From positions 37,213 through 101,212 of the forward strand of contig CAYTDM010000005.1 in the NCBI GenBank assembly GCA_964436635.1: a DNA stretch of 64,000 nt. The letters run 5' to 3'. This document shows positions 53,721 to 61,626 of the stretch, piece after piece; position 1 is the stretch's first letter, and each line of letters opens with the position of its first letter. This stretch comes from DASRQK01 sp964436635. Lineage in GTDB: Bacteria; Bacteroidota; Bacteroidia; Sphingobacteriales; Sphingobacteriaceae. Position numbers and translations under genes: made by a program. The notes beneath the pieces were generated by a model. It had not been told where the DNA came from. It ran no database searches and saw only the letters and a list, made by a program, of their open reading frames with translations.

Positions 53721-56162
53721 TTAAAAATCGAAAATAAATCCTATGGCGGGAACGATGGTCGCCGATCGATCCTTTAAAATGATTGGTATCGCATTACTAC
53801 CATCTAATTGAACAGGTAAGCCATCGGAGGTTTGAAAATCAGTGTTTGCAGCATTGCGCTCAAACGTGTATTTCGGCAAGGAAGGCGTCTTGTAAGCGAA
53901 TGCGTTTTGCATGTCTAAAAACAAGGTTAAACTCGTGTTTCTGAAATTGAATTTCTTATCCACGCGTAGGTCAAGCTGTTGGAAAACCGGTAGTTTTTCA
54001 GTGTTTAAACGGTTATAATCGTATACACCTGTTCCCAAAGTCATGTATTGTTTTCTTGATTGTTCTTCATCAAAAGGCGTATAGGGTTGGCCACCAGCGA
54101 TTCTATATTTAATGCCTAAATCCCAATTTTTTTCAAACTTATAGCCCAAAGTTCCGGAAAGCACCACGCCATAATCCCAAGTGGACGAATTGAATTGTTT
54201 GTTTCTTCCAGAAAATTCAGATTTGTAGACCGTTGCGCTAGCGACATAAAATAACTTATTAATCAGCTTTTGTTGCACATAGGCTTCCATTCCATACACC
54301 CTTCCTAAACCAGTGGATTCGTACGACTCATTTCCGATGGCGTTAAAATCCGTACCAATGTTTGCCATGGAAATTCCGGTAGCCAAGGACACAGGATAAT
54401 TCGAGTAATCTTTGTAAAAGGCCTCCACCGTAAAGCGAAAATCGTTACGAGGAACATATTGCGTGCCCACTGTGTAGTGGGTGGCTTGTATGTAATCCAA
54501 TGATTGGTTGACTAAGGTGTTTTGCTCGTTCCTAAACCCTAAAGCCGTGTAGGAGGGGAGCTTATAATAGGAGCCTACTGAAGCGGAAACGTTCCATTGA
54601 TTCGACAGGGTATACGAAGCAGATAAACGTGGAGAAAGCGTTTTTAACGGGTTTAAACCATTGTTTGTAAATGTGTTTAAATCAGTTCGGATACCTCCGC
54701 TTAATAATAACTGATCGTCAAAAAAGTATTTGCTCACGTGCCCAAAACCACCAAATTTAAAAAAGTCTATGGCCGAATTGCTGCGGATGCTCGTGGAATT
54801 GTTCGGTCCTTGTCCTTGGCCAGGGTCGTTCCCGCGCTGAATCACATTAAATAGAGCTACATCGTATTTCACGTATTGAATGCCAGCTCCATAGCTAAAC
54901 TTCCATCCATCAAGGAAGCGGTCCACGTCGAGTCTAAGTTTGTTTTCTATCTCATTGCTTCGCAAATCAAATAATTTTTCTCCTGTGGATTGAACATTGT
55001 CTTCAAAGCGTTGGGCCCCATTGGATAACATATTTCTGCTTAAAGAAAGGGTGTAAAATCCATTGTCAATTAATTTTTTCAAAGATGCACCTACCGTGTA
55101 ATTCCACTGATTAATCAAGGGATTTGAACGCAAGATGTATTCATTGTTCACATCCGAATTTTTTGGAGCCACCAATTTAAAATCGTCAATAGCGCCCAAG
55201 CCAATGAAATTTAATTCGGTCGTAGGATTAATTTTCGTGTTTATTTTATATTGAAAATCCCAATAATCCGGACGGATAGGTAAGTCCAATGTCTGGAATA
55301 AATACTTTAAGTAGGAGCGGCGCGCCGAGGCTAAAAAAGTCGTTTTATTGGATAATGGCCCTTCCAAGGTGGCCGCAAACTCGCTGCCGGATAAGCGTAA
55401 ATTTCCACCAAATTCATTAGGATTTCCATTTCTCTGTTTGATGACAAAAGTAGAAGCTAAGGCGTTATCGTAGCGGCTATCAAATGCAGAAGAAGTTAAT
55501 TGTACATCGTTAATAAAAGAAACGTTTAGGATTCCTGTAGCCCCGCCACTCGCGCCCTGGGTTTGAAAGTGGTTTAGCACAGGTATTTCTATGCCATCTA
55601 AATAATAAACGTTTTCACTTGGACCGCCTCCTCGCACGATGATGTCGTTCCGGTTTGCAGAAGTTCCGCCTGCGACCCCGGGTAAGACCTGGATAACCTT
55701 TGATACATCAAAATTTCCTCCTGGATTAACTTTGATCTCTTCGGATGTGAGTTTTTGAGTCGCTAAAGGGGTAACCATATCTGCGGCTCGAACTGTTTTA
55801 TTCGCACGCACCACCACCACGTCCAAGGTTTGATTTTTTTCATCCAGTTCAAAATTCACGATTTGCGCTGAGCCAGAATTCACATTAATATTGTAAAAAA
55901 CGGCATTCTCATATCCCACATACGATAATTCTATGCTATAAGTGCCTACGGGTAAATTTAATTCGAATCCCCCGCTTTGATCGGTCACAGAACGCATGGA
56001 ATCTTTTGAGTTATATGCAAAAATGCTTACCCCAGAAAGATATTCTTGGGTGTTCCTGGCTTTGATGCTACCAATTATTTTGCCATTTACTTGGGCTTGT
56101 AACTGGATCGCAAAGAGCATGAATGCAGCGGATAATATGAATAATAAACCTGTTTTTTTCAT
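53721..56162 (-). CDS. TonB-dependent receptor with carboxypeptidase-like N-terminal domain
   Basis: An 813-residue outer-membrane receptor. After a signal peptide (LLFILSAAFMLFAIQLQAQ) comes a CarboxypepD-reg-like beta domain (residues about 25-110), a plug (about 115-240, NDIIVRGGGPSENVYYLDGIEI) and a barrel ending AIGFIFDF. There is no SusD partner. The receptor has its own strong promoter, nearly leaderless, and is divergent from a MarR-type regulator 115 bp away, which may control it. Ligand unknown. Confidence 0.93.
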   Translation of the reverse strand: MKKTGLLFILSAAFMLFAIQLQAQVNGKIIGSIKARNTQEYLSGVSIFAYNSKDSMRSVTDQSGGFELNLPVGTYSIELSYVGYENAVFYNINVNSGSAQIVNFELDEKNQTLDVVVVRANKTVRAADMVTPLATQKLTSEEIKVNPGGNFDVSKVIQVLPGVAGGTSANRNDIIVRGGGPSENVYYLDGIEIPVLNHFQTQGASGGATGILNVSFINDVQLTSSAFDSRYDNALASTFVIKQRNGNPNEFGGNLRLSGSEFAATLEGPLSNKTTFLASARRSYLKYLFQTLDLPIRPDYWDFQYKINTKINPTTELNFIGLGAIDDFKLVAPKNSDVNNEYILRSNPLINQWNYTVGASLKKLIDNGFYTLSLSRNMLSNGAQRFEDNVQSTGEKLFDLRSNEIENKLRLDVDRFLDGWKFSYGAGIQYVKYDVALFNVIQRGNDPGQGQGPNNSTSIRSNSAIDFFKFGGFGHVSKYFFDDQLLLSGGIRTDLNTFTNNGLNPLKTLSPRLSASYTLSNQWNVSASVGSYYKLPSYTALGFRNEQNTLVNQSLDYIQATHYTVGTQYVPRNDFRFTVEAFYKDYSNYPVSLATGISMANIGTDFNAIGNESYESTGLGRVYGMEAYVQQKLINKLFYVASATVYKSEFSGRNKQFNSSTWDYGVVLSGTLGYKFEKNWDLGIKYRIAGGQPYTPFDEEQSRKQYMTLGTGVYDYNRLNTEKLPVFQQLDLRVDKKFNFRNTSLTLFLDMQNAFAYKTPSLPKYTFERNAANTDFQTSDGLPVQLDGSNAIPIILKDRSATIVPAIGFIFDF

Positions 56163-56166
56163 GGTA

Positions 56167-56197
56167 CAAAATTAATCAAATCAAAATATGGTTCAAA
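56167..56197 (-). promoter_or_regulatory. Promoter of the divergent TonB receptor, nearly leaderless
   Basis: Minus-strand TTTG (56194-56197) and TAATTTTG (56167-56174) are 19 bp apart, an exact match. The -7 box ends four bases before the ATG at 56162, so the transcript would start one to a few bases before the codon. Confidence 0.65.
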
Positions 56198-56234
56198 AAT
56201 AAACCAAATTATTTTTTATTGTTATAAAAAGGTA

Positions 56235-56242
56235 TAATTTTG
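56235..56242 (+). promoter_or_regulatory. -7 promoter box (TAATTTTG) for the MarR-type regulator
   Basis: TAATTTTG at 56235-56242 matches TAnnTTTG, 35 bp before the ATG at 56278. The divergent receptor promoter is at 56167-56197, so one bound regulator could affect both. Confidence 0.45.
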
Positions 56243-56277
56243 TACTAAATCTTTGAATGCTGTAAATTCATTTACAA

Positions 56278-57138
56278 ATGAAAAATTATAAACTAATTCA
56301 TGAAGTCATTGATCTTTTAGAAAAGTTTGAAGAACAATCCAAACCAAGCAAATCATATGCTAAAGATGTCAATGGCTTTAAAAATTGGTTAGTGGATATG
56401 CAACTTGGTGCGAACTCTGGTAAGAACCTGGGTGCAAACTCTGGTCAGATCCTGAGTGCGAATTCTGGTAAGAACATTGGTGCAAATTATGGTGAAATCA
56501 GTGCTACACAGAATGCCTTACAGTATACTCCACAGAATCCCCCACAGTATACTCAACAAAATACCCCGCATCATACTCCACAGAATACCCCGCCTTCTCT
56601 TTTATCGGATGATGCCATAGAATGGGAAGGAAAGGTAGCTGGGCGGTCCCCAGAGAGTGTAATTAACACCCTGATCGTTCATATGAATCGCTACGCAAAG
56701 TCTTACTCAAAGGCGGCCATTCAAGGATCAGCATTCACCACTCAAGAAGAATTTATCTATTTAATTAATTTAAAGGCCTTTGGTTCTATGACCAAAATGG
56801 AACTTATTAAGAAAAATGTACATGAAAAATCGGTTGGCATCCAAATAATTAATCGTTTGATTGATCGAGGTTGGGTCACTCAAATTCCATCCCTTCGAGA
56901 TAAACGCAGTAAACTCATCGAGTTGACGGAAATAGGGGATGAACATTTGTCGGCACAAATGAATTCCATTCGTAAAGCGACGACCATCGTGACGGGAACT
57001 CTTACTAAGGAGGAAAAAATGGAGCTTATTCGCCTGTTAACTAAACTCGATCACTTTCATCGAGATATTTATCATAAACAATTAGAAGGGGAACAATTAC
57101 TGGAGGAAGCAAATCGATTAATTAGGGGTTCGATTTAA
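56278..57138 (+). CDS. MarR-family regulator with N-terminal tandem repeats
   Basis: A 286-residue protein, about twice the usual MarR size. The C-terminal half is a winged helix-turn-helix of the MarR type: MTKMELIKKNVHEKSVGIQI as the recognition part and SLRDKRSKLIELTEIGDEHL as the wing. Before it (residues about 43-74) come four 8-residue units of the form LGANSGKN, then three units close to QYTPQNTP (residues about 82-105). Such low-complexity, repeat-rich spacers are unusual in regulators. A dimeric DNA-binding role is likely, perhaps for the divergent TonB receptor. The last 21 bp overlap the convergent rhodanese gene. Confidence 0.82.
   Translation: MKNYKLIHEVIDLLEKFEEQSKPSKSYAKDVNGFKNWLVDMQLGANSGKNLGANSGQILSANSGKNIGANYGEISATQNALQYTPQNPPQYTQQNTPHHTPQNTPPSLLSDDAIEWEGKVAGRSPESVINTLIVHMNRYAKSYSKAAIQGSAFTTQEEFIYLINLKAFGSMTKMELIKKNVHEKSVGIQIINRLIDRGWVTQIPSLRDKRSKLIELTEIGDEHLSAQMNSIRKATTIVTGTLTKEEKMELIRLLTKLDHFHRDIYHKQLEGEQLLEEANRLIRGSI
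56404..56499 (+). repeat. Four 24-bp tandem repeats in the MarR-type gene
   Basis: Units at 56404-56427, 56428-56451, 56452-56475 and 56476-56499 encode LGANSGKN, LGANSGQI, LSANSGKN and IGANYGEI. Imperfect copies keep the frame, so loss or gain of a unit would not break the protein. Confidence 0.85.
56521..56592 (+). repeat. Three 24-bp tandem repeats (second block) in the MarR-type gene
   Basis: Units at 56521-56544, 56545-56568 and 56569-56592 encode QYTPQNPP, QYTQQNTP and HHTPQNTP, a Pro/Gln/Thr-rich linker ahead of the DNA-binding part. A degenerate fourth unit precedes them. Confidence 0.85.
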
Positions 57139-57507
57139 TACTTTTTGAACTCGGTCCCACGGCCCTCCGTTTAAGATGTTTCTGAAACCTTCTGTTTCGA
57201 GTATTCTTTTCGCTGTACCACTTCTGTTTCCTGTTCTACAAAACAAAATAATTTGCGAATGCTGTTTAAATTCATCAAAATGATTTTTGATGCTGTCTAA
57301 AGGTATGTTGATTGCACCACGAACACTTCCTTCTTGATATTCCTCAGGAGTCCTAACATCCACTAACACCGCGCCTGCCTGTATGGCTTTAGTTAGTAGC
57401 TCGTTCTCTTTTTTAATCGTATTGTAATTATATTGAATAAAGGCCATTACAATCAAGGTAACAAGGATTACAGTCCCTATAATTGAAATTCTTAGTTCTT
57501 TATTCAT
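57118..57507 (-). CDS. Membrane-anchored rhodanese-like protein
   Basis: About 129 residues from the ATG at 57507 (a TTG at 57519 is a weaker alternative). One N-terminal membrane segment (ISIIGTVILVTLIVMAFIQY) anchors a periplasmic rhodanese domain: AVLVDVRTPEEYQEGSVRGA and the active-site Cys90 in LFCRTGNRSG. The loop CRTGNRSG is the six-residue type of single-domain sulfurtransferases such as PspE/GlpE. It transfers sulfane sulfur or detoxifies reactive sulfur. Overlaps the MarR-type gene tail-to-tail by 21 bp. Confidence 0.92.
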   Translation of the reverse strand: MNKELRISIIGTVILVTLIVMAFIQYNYNTIKKENELLTKAIQAGAVLVDVRTPEEYQEGSVRGAINIPLDSIKNHFDEFKQHSQIILFCRTGNRSGTAKRILETEGFRNILNGGPWDRVQKVLNRTPN

Positions 57508-57701
57508 TTTCCTATTCAAGAGGTGTCAAGAAATCTTAGCGTAGATGTGGTAGATATTGCCTTTTCTCAAGCATTTAATATACTAAGATAACGATTTGTT
57601 CGTAGATTTCCAAGAAATAATTTGTTTTTTCTTACTGAACTATTAACATGGGTCGCTTGTATTGCGGTTATTCAGTTCAATATTTACAAAAAGGTTACTA
57701 T

Positions 57702-59003
57702 TTAGTTGTCTTTAACAGCCTCTCCATATACTTTTAAAGCCCTTTCTCGTGCGAAACTGTGTTCTAACATTTTTTCGGGATAAGCATCTGTCCCAAATTC
57801 GGGAAGCCATTTTTTAATATATTCCAGCTTTTTGTCAAATTTTTCGGTTTGTAAAGCCGGGTTAAACACCCTGAAATAGGGTGCAGCATCGCAACCCGAA
57901 CCTGCTGCCCATTGCCAGTTTCCATTGTTGGCAGACAAGTCATAATCGTTCAGCTTCTGAGCAAAGTAGACCTCGCCCCAACGCCAATCGATCAGTAAAT
58001 GCTTGCACAAAAAACTCGCTACGATCATCCGAACGCGGTTGTGCATAAATCCTGTTTGGTTCAACTGTCGCATTCCTGCATCTACAATCGGATAGCCTGT
58101 TTTTCCCTCACGCCATTTTTCATATTCCCGCTCATTGTTTCGCCATTTGATAGTATCGTATTTAGCTTTGAAGGATTGGTTAATCACTTTCGGGAAATGA
58201 TACAGGATTTGCATAAAAAATTCCCGCCAGATCAATTCATTCAGCCACGTTTGATTGTGGTTCAATGCAAAAGCTACGCATTTACGAATACTAATGGTGC
58301 CAAATCGAAGAGCGATGCCCAACTCTGTTGTCCTTTGCATTGCTGGATAATCCCTGAATTTGTCGTAATCATCAATGATTTTTGCATCTAATTTTGGGAG
58401 TGAAAAAGTAATATCTGTTTTCTCAAAACCAAGTTCATTCAACAAAGGAATTTCGGTAAACTCTTGCCTGAAAAATTTATTGTAATCAGGATCGTACGAC
58501 TTGTAATTTTCTTCCCTCAATAACTCTTTCCATTTTTTGGAATAAGAGGTGTAAACTGTGTAAGGTGTGCCGTCATTTTTCACCACATCATTTTTATCAA
58601 AAATGACCTGATCTTTGAATGCCTTAAAAGGAATGTTTCTTTCGTTGAAAAATTGGTAAATCTCCGTATCCCGTTTAATGGCTTGCGGTTCATAATCCCG
58701 ATTGCAAAAGACACCTTGAATATCATATTTTTCGGAAAGTATTTTAAAAACATCCGACGGATTACCATAAAATGTATTCAGCCTTGCGTTGAATGTTTTC
58801 AATCCATTATTTATGGTCGAAAGTACCTGATGGATGTAGTCAACCCTTCGGTCCTTTTTATCTTCTAATTTTTTCAGGATGGTTTCATCAAAAATAAAAA
58901 TAGGGAGTACGGGAAATTCAGAAGCAAGTGCGTGATATAACCCTACATTGTCTTCCAAACGCAAATCTCTGCGAAACCAAAAAACGGAGACCTTACTTTT
59001 CAT
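57702..59003 (-). CDS. Deoxyribodipyrimidine photolyase / cryptochrome family
   Basis: A 433-residue DNA photolyase. The N-terminal Rossmann-like antenna domain starts KVSVFWFRRDLRLEDN, the FAD domain carries WREFFMQILYHFPK, the W-rich NWQWAAGSGCDAAPYFR segment and RVFNPALQTEKFD. It repairs cyclobutane pyrimidine dimers with blue light energy. The gene ends the carotenoid operon, overlapping the lipocalin gene by 11 bp, which makes a joint light/UV protection role likely. The exact photolyase class (CPD or a cryptochrome) is not decided by eye. Confidence 0.93.
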   Translation of the reverse strand: MKSKVSVFWFRRDLRLEDNVGLYHALASEFPVLPIFIFDETILKKLEDKKDRRVDYIHQVLSTINNGLKTFNARLNTFYGNPSDVFKILSEKYDIQGVFCNRDYEPQAIKRDTEIYQFFNERNIPFKAFKDQVIFDKNDVVKNDGTPYTVYTSYSKKWKELLREENYKSYDPDYNKFFRQEFTEIPLLNELGFEKTDITFSLPKLDAKIIDDYDKFRDYPAMQRTTELGIALRFGTISIRKCVAFALNHNQTWLNELIWREFFMQILYHFPKVINQSFKAKYDTIKWRNNEREYEKWREGKTGYPIVDAGMRQLNQTGFMHNRVRMIVASFLCKHLLIDWRWGEVYFAQKLNDYDLSANNGNWQWAAGSGCDAAPYFRVFNPALQTEKFDKKLEYIKKWLPEFGTDAYPEKMLEHSFARERALKVYGEAVKDN

Positions 59004-59556
59004 TCAGAAATGGATTATCGTTCCTGTCGTGTTTTACCCAGATAAGTTTAGAGGTGTCGTAGCCTATTTCTTCTGCAATTCTCAAGTAGCTGGATTTGAT
59101 TTCTTCAGGAATACTTCTTGTTCTCGATAGAATCCACAAATAATCCAAGTTTTTTCCGGCAATTAAGGCATATTGGTAACTTTCGTCCAGTGCAACTACA
59201 TTGTAACCTGTATAAAAGGGGCCGAAAAAACTTACTTTTAATCCTGCAACATCTTTATTTCCTCTAAACTTTGCTAAGCCATCCGCTTTTTTCCATTCTG
59301 CTTTTTTGTAATTATAACCACTGTTCAACACAGTGACGTTGCCTTTTTTGTTCAGGCTGTATTGAGCGGAAACATTGTCCAAATCCTTTTCAAAACGAAA
59401 ATCAAAACGAGCAATTTCGTACCATGTGCCCAAATACCTATCTAAATCAAAGTTTTTGACTGGCTTTGCATTTTTGGGGATGGAGGCACATGAATTTAAA
59501 AGAGCAACCAAGCCTATGGCACAGGCAGCTATTAAAATTTTATTTTTTGCTTTCAT
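58993..59556 (-). CDS. Lipocalin-family outer-membrane lipoprotein (Blc-like)
   Basis: About 187 residues from the ATG at 59556 (ATG 59565 and a TTG at 59580 give small extensions). The signal ends LLNSC, a lipobox. The lipocalin signature DRYLGTWYEIARFD and the later FGPFYTGYNVVALD are present, and the C-terminal YLWILSRTRSIPEE is the Blc-type end. Bacterial lipocalins bind fatty acids or lysophospholipids and are stress induced. It lies between crtYcd and photolyase in the carotenoid operon, with short overlaps on both sides. A role in storing or protecting carotenoid or lipid ligands is an inference. Confidence 0.9.
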   Translation of the reverse strand: MKAKNKILIAACAIGLVALLNSCASIPKNAKPVKNFDLDRYLGTWYEIARFDFRFEKDLDNVSAQYSLNKKGNVTVLNSGYNYKKAEWKKADGLAKFRGNKDVAGLKVSFFGPFYTGYNVVALDESYQYALIAGKNLDYLWILSRTRSIPEEIKSSYLRIAEEIGYDTSKLIWVKHDRNDNPFLNEK

Positions 59557-60241
59557 TGTGCGCATGTTTAAATTTTTCAAAAAAGTAGAGCACCAAAAGA
59601 AACTGTGTATATCCGTAAACGGCGTCTTCGATTGGTATCGTTAATATTCGTATGCCTAGGAAATCTCCAGGATTGTAATTCACTATGGGTGTTTCTAATC
59701 CAGTACCAGTCAGCACGCCATTTACTGGAAAGAAACCTAGCATCAATATTGTAAATACCAGCGATGCTTTGCCAATCCAATCTGCCCGAGCAATAAAATG
59801 CAGGTAAATTAAAGTTGCTGAAGTCGTGATAGCTGTTACCAATGTATAGATTTTATCGTAATGCAACAAAGCGATAACCACACAGACAATCAAACTGAAA
59901 AAAACGATAAGATTATTAAAGCTGGATAGCCATCCTAGCTTGAAAAATTTATCAAAGCAGAAATAGGTAAATACGCATGAAAATGGAATGAATATAAAGA
60001 AAAGCCACTCTTCAAGAGGCAATCCCGCTATCACTATTCCAAGCGTGTAGTCTGTGTTGAACCACCAAACACCTTTTGCCGTAAACCATACATCCCAAGA
60101 TATTAATGGAATGGCAACTAGAACGGCGGATTTTATGTACGCTCCAAAATATCGGTTAAAGCGAATTCGCTTATCAAAAGATGCAATGAAGCAAATGATA
60201 ACCGTAAAAAATAATATCAGTGAATACGTATATGCCATCAT
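59540..60241 (-). CDS. crtYcd: Lycopene cyclase, fused CrtYc-CrtYd type
   Basis: A 233-residue protein with about seven membrane segments. Two copies of the cyclase motif are visible: GLPLEEWLFFIF in the first half and IPIEDAVYGYTQ in the second, the acidic pair expected of fused heterodimer-type cyclases (CrtYc and CrtYd). It closes both ends of lycopene to give beta-carotene. The start ATGATG overlaps the crtZ stop by 4 bp. Bacteroidota often use this fused type. Confidence 0.9.
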   Translation of the reverse strand: MMAYTYSLILFFTVIICFIASFDKRIRFNRYFGAYIKSAVLVAIPLISWDVWFTAKGVWWFNTDYTLGIVIAGLPLEEWLFFIFIPFSCVFTYFCFDKFFKLGWLSSFNNLIVFFSLIVCVVIALLHYDKIYTLVTAITTSATLIYLHFIARADWIGKASLVFTILMLGFFPVNGVLTGTGLETPIVNYNPGDFLGIRILTIPIEDAVYGYTQFLLVLYFFEKFKHAHNESKK

Positions 60242-60696
60242 TTTTTAGAAGAATTGAAATACATTTTAAAATACTTGAATGGCACATATAAAAAGCCAAA
60301 ACACTCACCATTTTCTTTGCCAATATGCTTGTGATGTTGTTTATGTGCTCTTCGAAGTGCCAAAAAATAGGGGTTTTTCGTATTGGTCAATAATTTAATC
60401 CTTTGGTGGATAAAGACATCGTGTACGAAAAAATATGCCATTCCATACAGCATAATGCCCAATCCTATAAAAAACAAATAATTGAAATTTTCTAGCGAAC
60501 CGAAATACATTAATGCAATGGTCGGTATAGCAAATATGACAAAGAAATAGTCATTCTTTTCAAGAGCTCCTTCATTGCTATGATCGTGATGGTCTTTGTG
60601 TAAACCCCAAAGAAAGCCGTGCATAATATATTTGTGGATAAGCCAAGTTGCTCCTTCCATGACTATAAATGATCCAAATACAATTAAAAAATTCAT
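60238..60696 (-). CDS. crtZ: Beta-carotene hydroxylase
   Basis: A 152-residue di-iron membrane hydroxylase. Histidine clusters are HKYIMHGFLWGLHKDHH, HDVFIHQR and RRAHKQHHKH, the layout of the CrtZ/fatty-acid hydroxylase family. It adds hydroxyls at the 3 and 3-prime positions of beta-carotene, giving zeaxanthin. Stop overlaps crtYcd by 4 bp. No crtW ketolase is in the window. Confidence 0.93.
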   Translation of the reverse strand: MNFLIVFGSFIVMEGATWLIHKYIMHGFLWGLHKDHHDHSNEGALEKNDYFFVIFAIPTIALMYFGSLENFNYLFFIGLGIMLYGMAYFFVHDVFIHQRIKLLTNTKNPYFLALRRAHKQHHKHIGKENGECFGFLYVPFKYFKMYFNSSKK

Positions 60697-60705
60697 AGCC
60701 TTTTT

Positions 60706-61164
60706 TTACTTGTTAAATAATTTTTCTAAAACGCTGTAGCGGAAATCAAAGATGTGTGCCAACTTCTTTTTCACAAAGAGTCGATGTGCTATCTTCCCTA
60801 AAAAACCGAAAGGCAATTCATAATCTACCGTATCTTTCATCAGCACGCCGTCTTTATTGGGGATAAATTCGTGAAAATGGTTCCAGTATTTGTAAGGCCC
60901 TTTCTCCTGAAAATCAGTAAAGCTTTTATTGGGTTCCACATGGGTAATTCTCGTTCTCCACTTCAACGGAACTTTCAGCAACGGCGAAACGATATAATCG
61001 ATCACCATTCCTTCAGTAATCTGTTCGGTGTTATAATCAGTCAGCACCGTAAAACCCATATCTTTGGGTGTAATCTTGGAAAGGTTCTTCGGACAAGAAA
61101 AAAAGTCCCAAGCTGTTTCGATATCGCAATTCAATTGTTGCTCCCTGTATAACCGGTGTTTCAT
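60706..61164 (-). CDS. SRPBCC (START-like) protein of the carotenoid operon
   Basis: A 152-residue protein with the polyketide-cyclase/START-like fold: CDIETAWDFFSCPKNLSKIT near the start, KWRTRITHVEPNKSFTDFQ in the middle, and GPYKYWNHFHEF. The family binds hydrophobic ligands; some members are mis-annotated as cell-division inhibitors. In many Bacteroidota such a gene sits in the carotenoid cluster. Its ligand may be a carotenoid or precursor, but nothing in the sequence proves this. 10-bp gap to crtZ and 3 bp to the unknown gene upstream. Confidence 0.85.
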   Translation of the reverse strand: MKHRLYREQQLNCDIETAWDFFSCPKNLSKITPKDMGFTVLTDYNTEQITEGMVIDYIVSPLLKVPLKWRTRITHVEPNKSFTDFQEKGPYKYWNHFHEFIPNKDGVLMKDTVDYELPFGFLGKIAHRLFVKKKLAHIFDFRYSVLEKLFNK

Positions 61165-61167
61165 AGT

Positions 61168-61626
61168 TTAGTCTTTTAAAAGCGTTCCTATATTTTTCTG
61201 CAAAATCTCCGACCTGATTTGGTGTCGGTTTTCCTTAATAAATTTGGCATCCTCATTTATGTTTGACTTATATCCTAAAAAAGACGGAGCATTTTTTTGA
61301 ACCGAAAGTCGGATAAATCTTAATTCCACATTTTCAGGTTCTTTTTTGATTGCCTGCTCGATGTTTTTTTTCCCTTCTTTAAACGTATTGAGTTTACTTA
61401 TCGGACTAAAGACGTGATTTGCCCAGATAGTTTGTAGACCACACAAATAAGCCATATGTGTAGCTGAATTGTTCTTTGTTTCCGTCAATTCCGCAATTAT
61501 CTTTTCGCACAACTCTTTTTCTGATACCAGTTTGTTGTAGTTAGCCCTTACTACATCCAGACCTGTTGCATTAAAACTCATAAGAAAGAATATTGCCGAC
61601 ATTAGTAAGCCAGGAATTTTGATCAT
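61168..61626 (-). CDS. Small exported protein of unknown function in the carotenoid operon
   Basis: A 152-residue protein that I cannot place in a family. It has a signal peptide (IPGLLMSAIFFLMSFNATG) and then a helical, possibly TPR-like body: HMAYLCGLQTIWANHVFSPI, KEGKKNIEQAIKKEPENVEL and RFIRLSVQKN. Two cysteines (ELCEKII, YLCGLQ) might pair in the periplasm. The start overlaps the crtB stop by 4 bp (ATGA), so it is translated together with crtB. It is not a known enzyme of carotenoid synthesis. Confidence 0.8.
   Translation of the reverse strand: MIKIPGLLMSAIFFLMSFNATGLDVVRANYNKLVSEKELCEKIIAELTETKNNSATHMAYLCGLQTIWANHVFSPISKLNTFKEGKKNIEQAIKKEPENVELRFIRLSVQKNAPSFLGYKSNINEDAKFIKENRHQIRSEILQKNIGTLLKD

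Noticed and set aside
57520..57701. Mobile-element or attachment-site remnants left of the carotenoid operon
   Set aside because: The 182-bp gap has no inverted ends, transposase remnant or direct repeat; I see nothing nameable in it.
57999..58391. 130-codon plus-strand frame inside the photolyase gene
   Set aside because: The photolyase frame on the other strand has all expected motifs; the plus frame has none.
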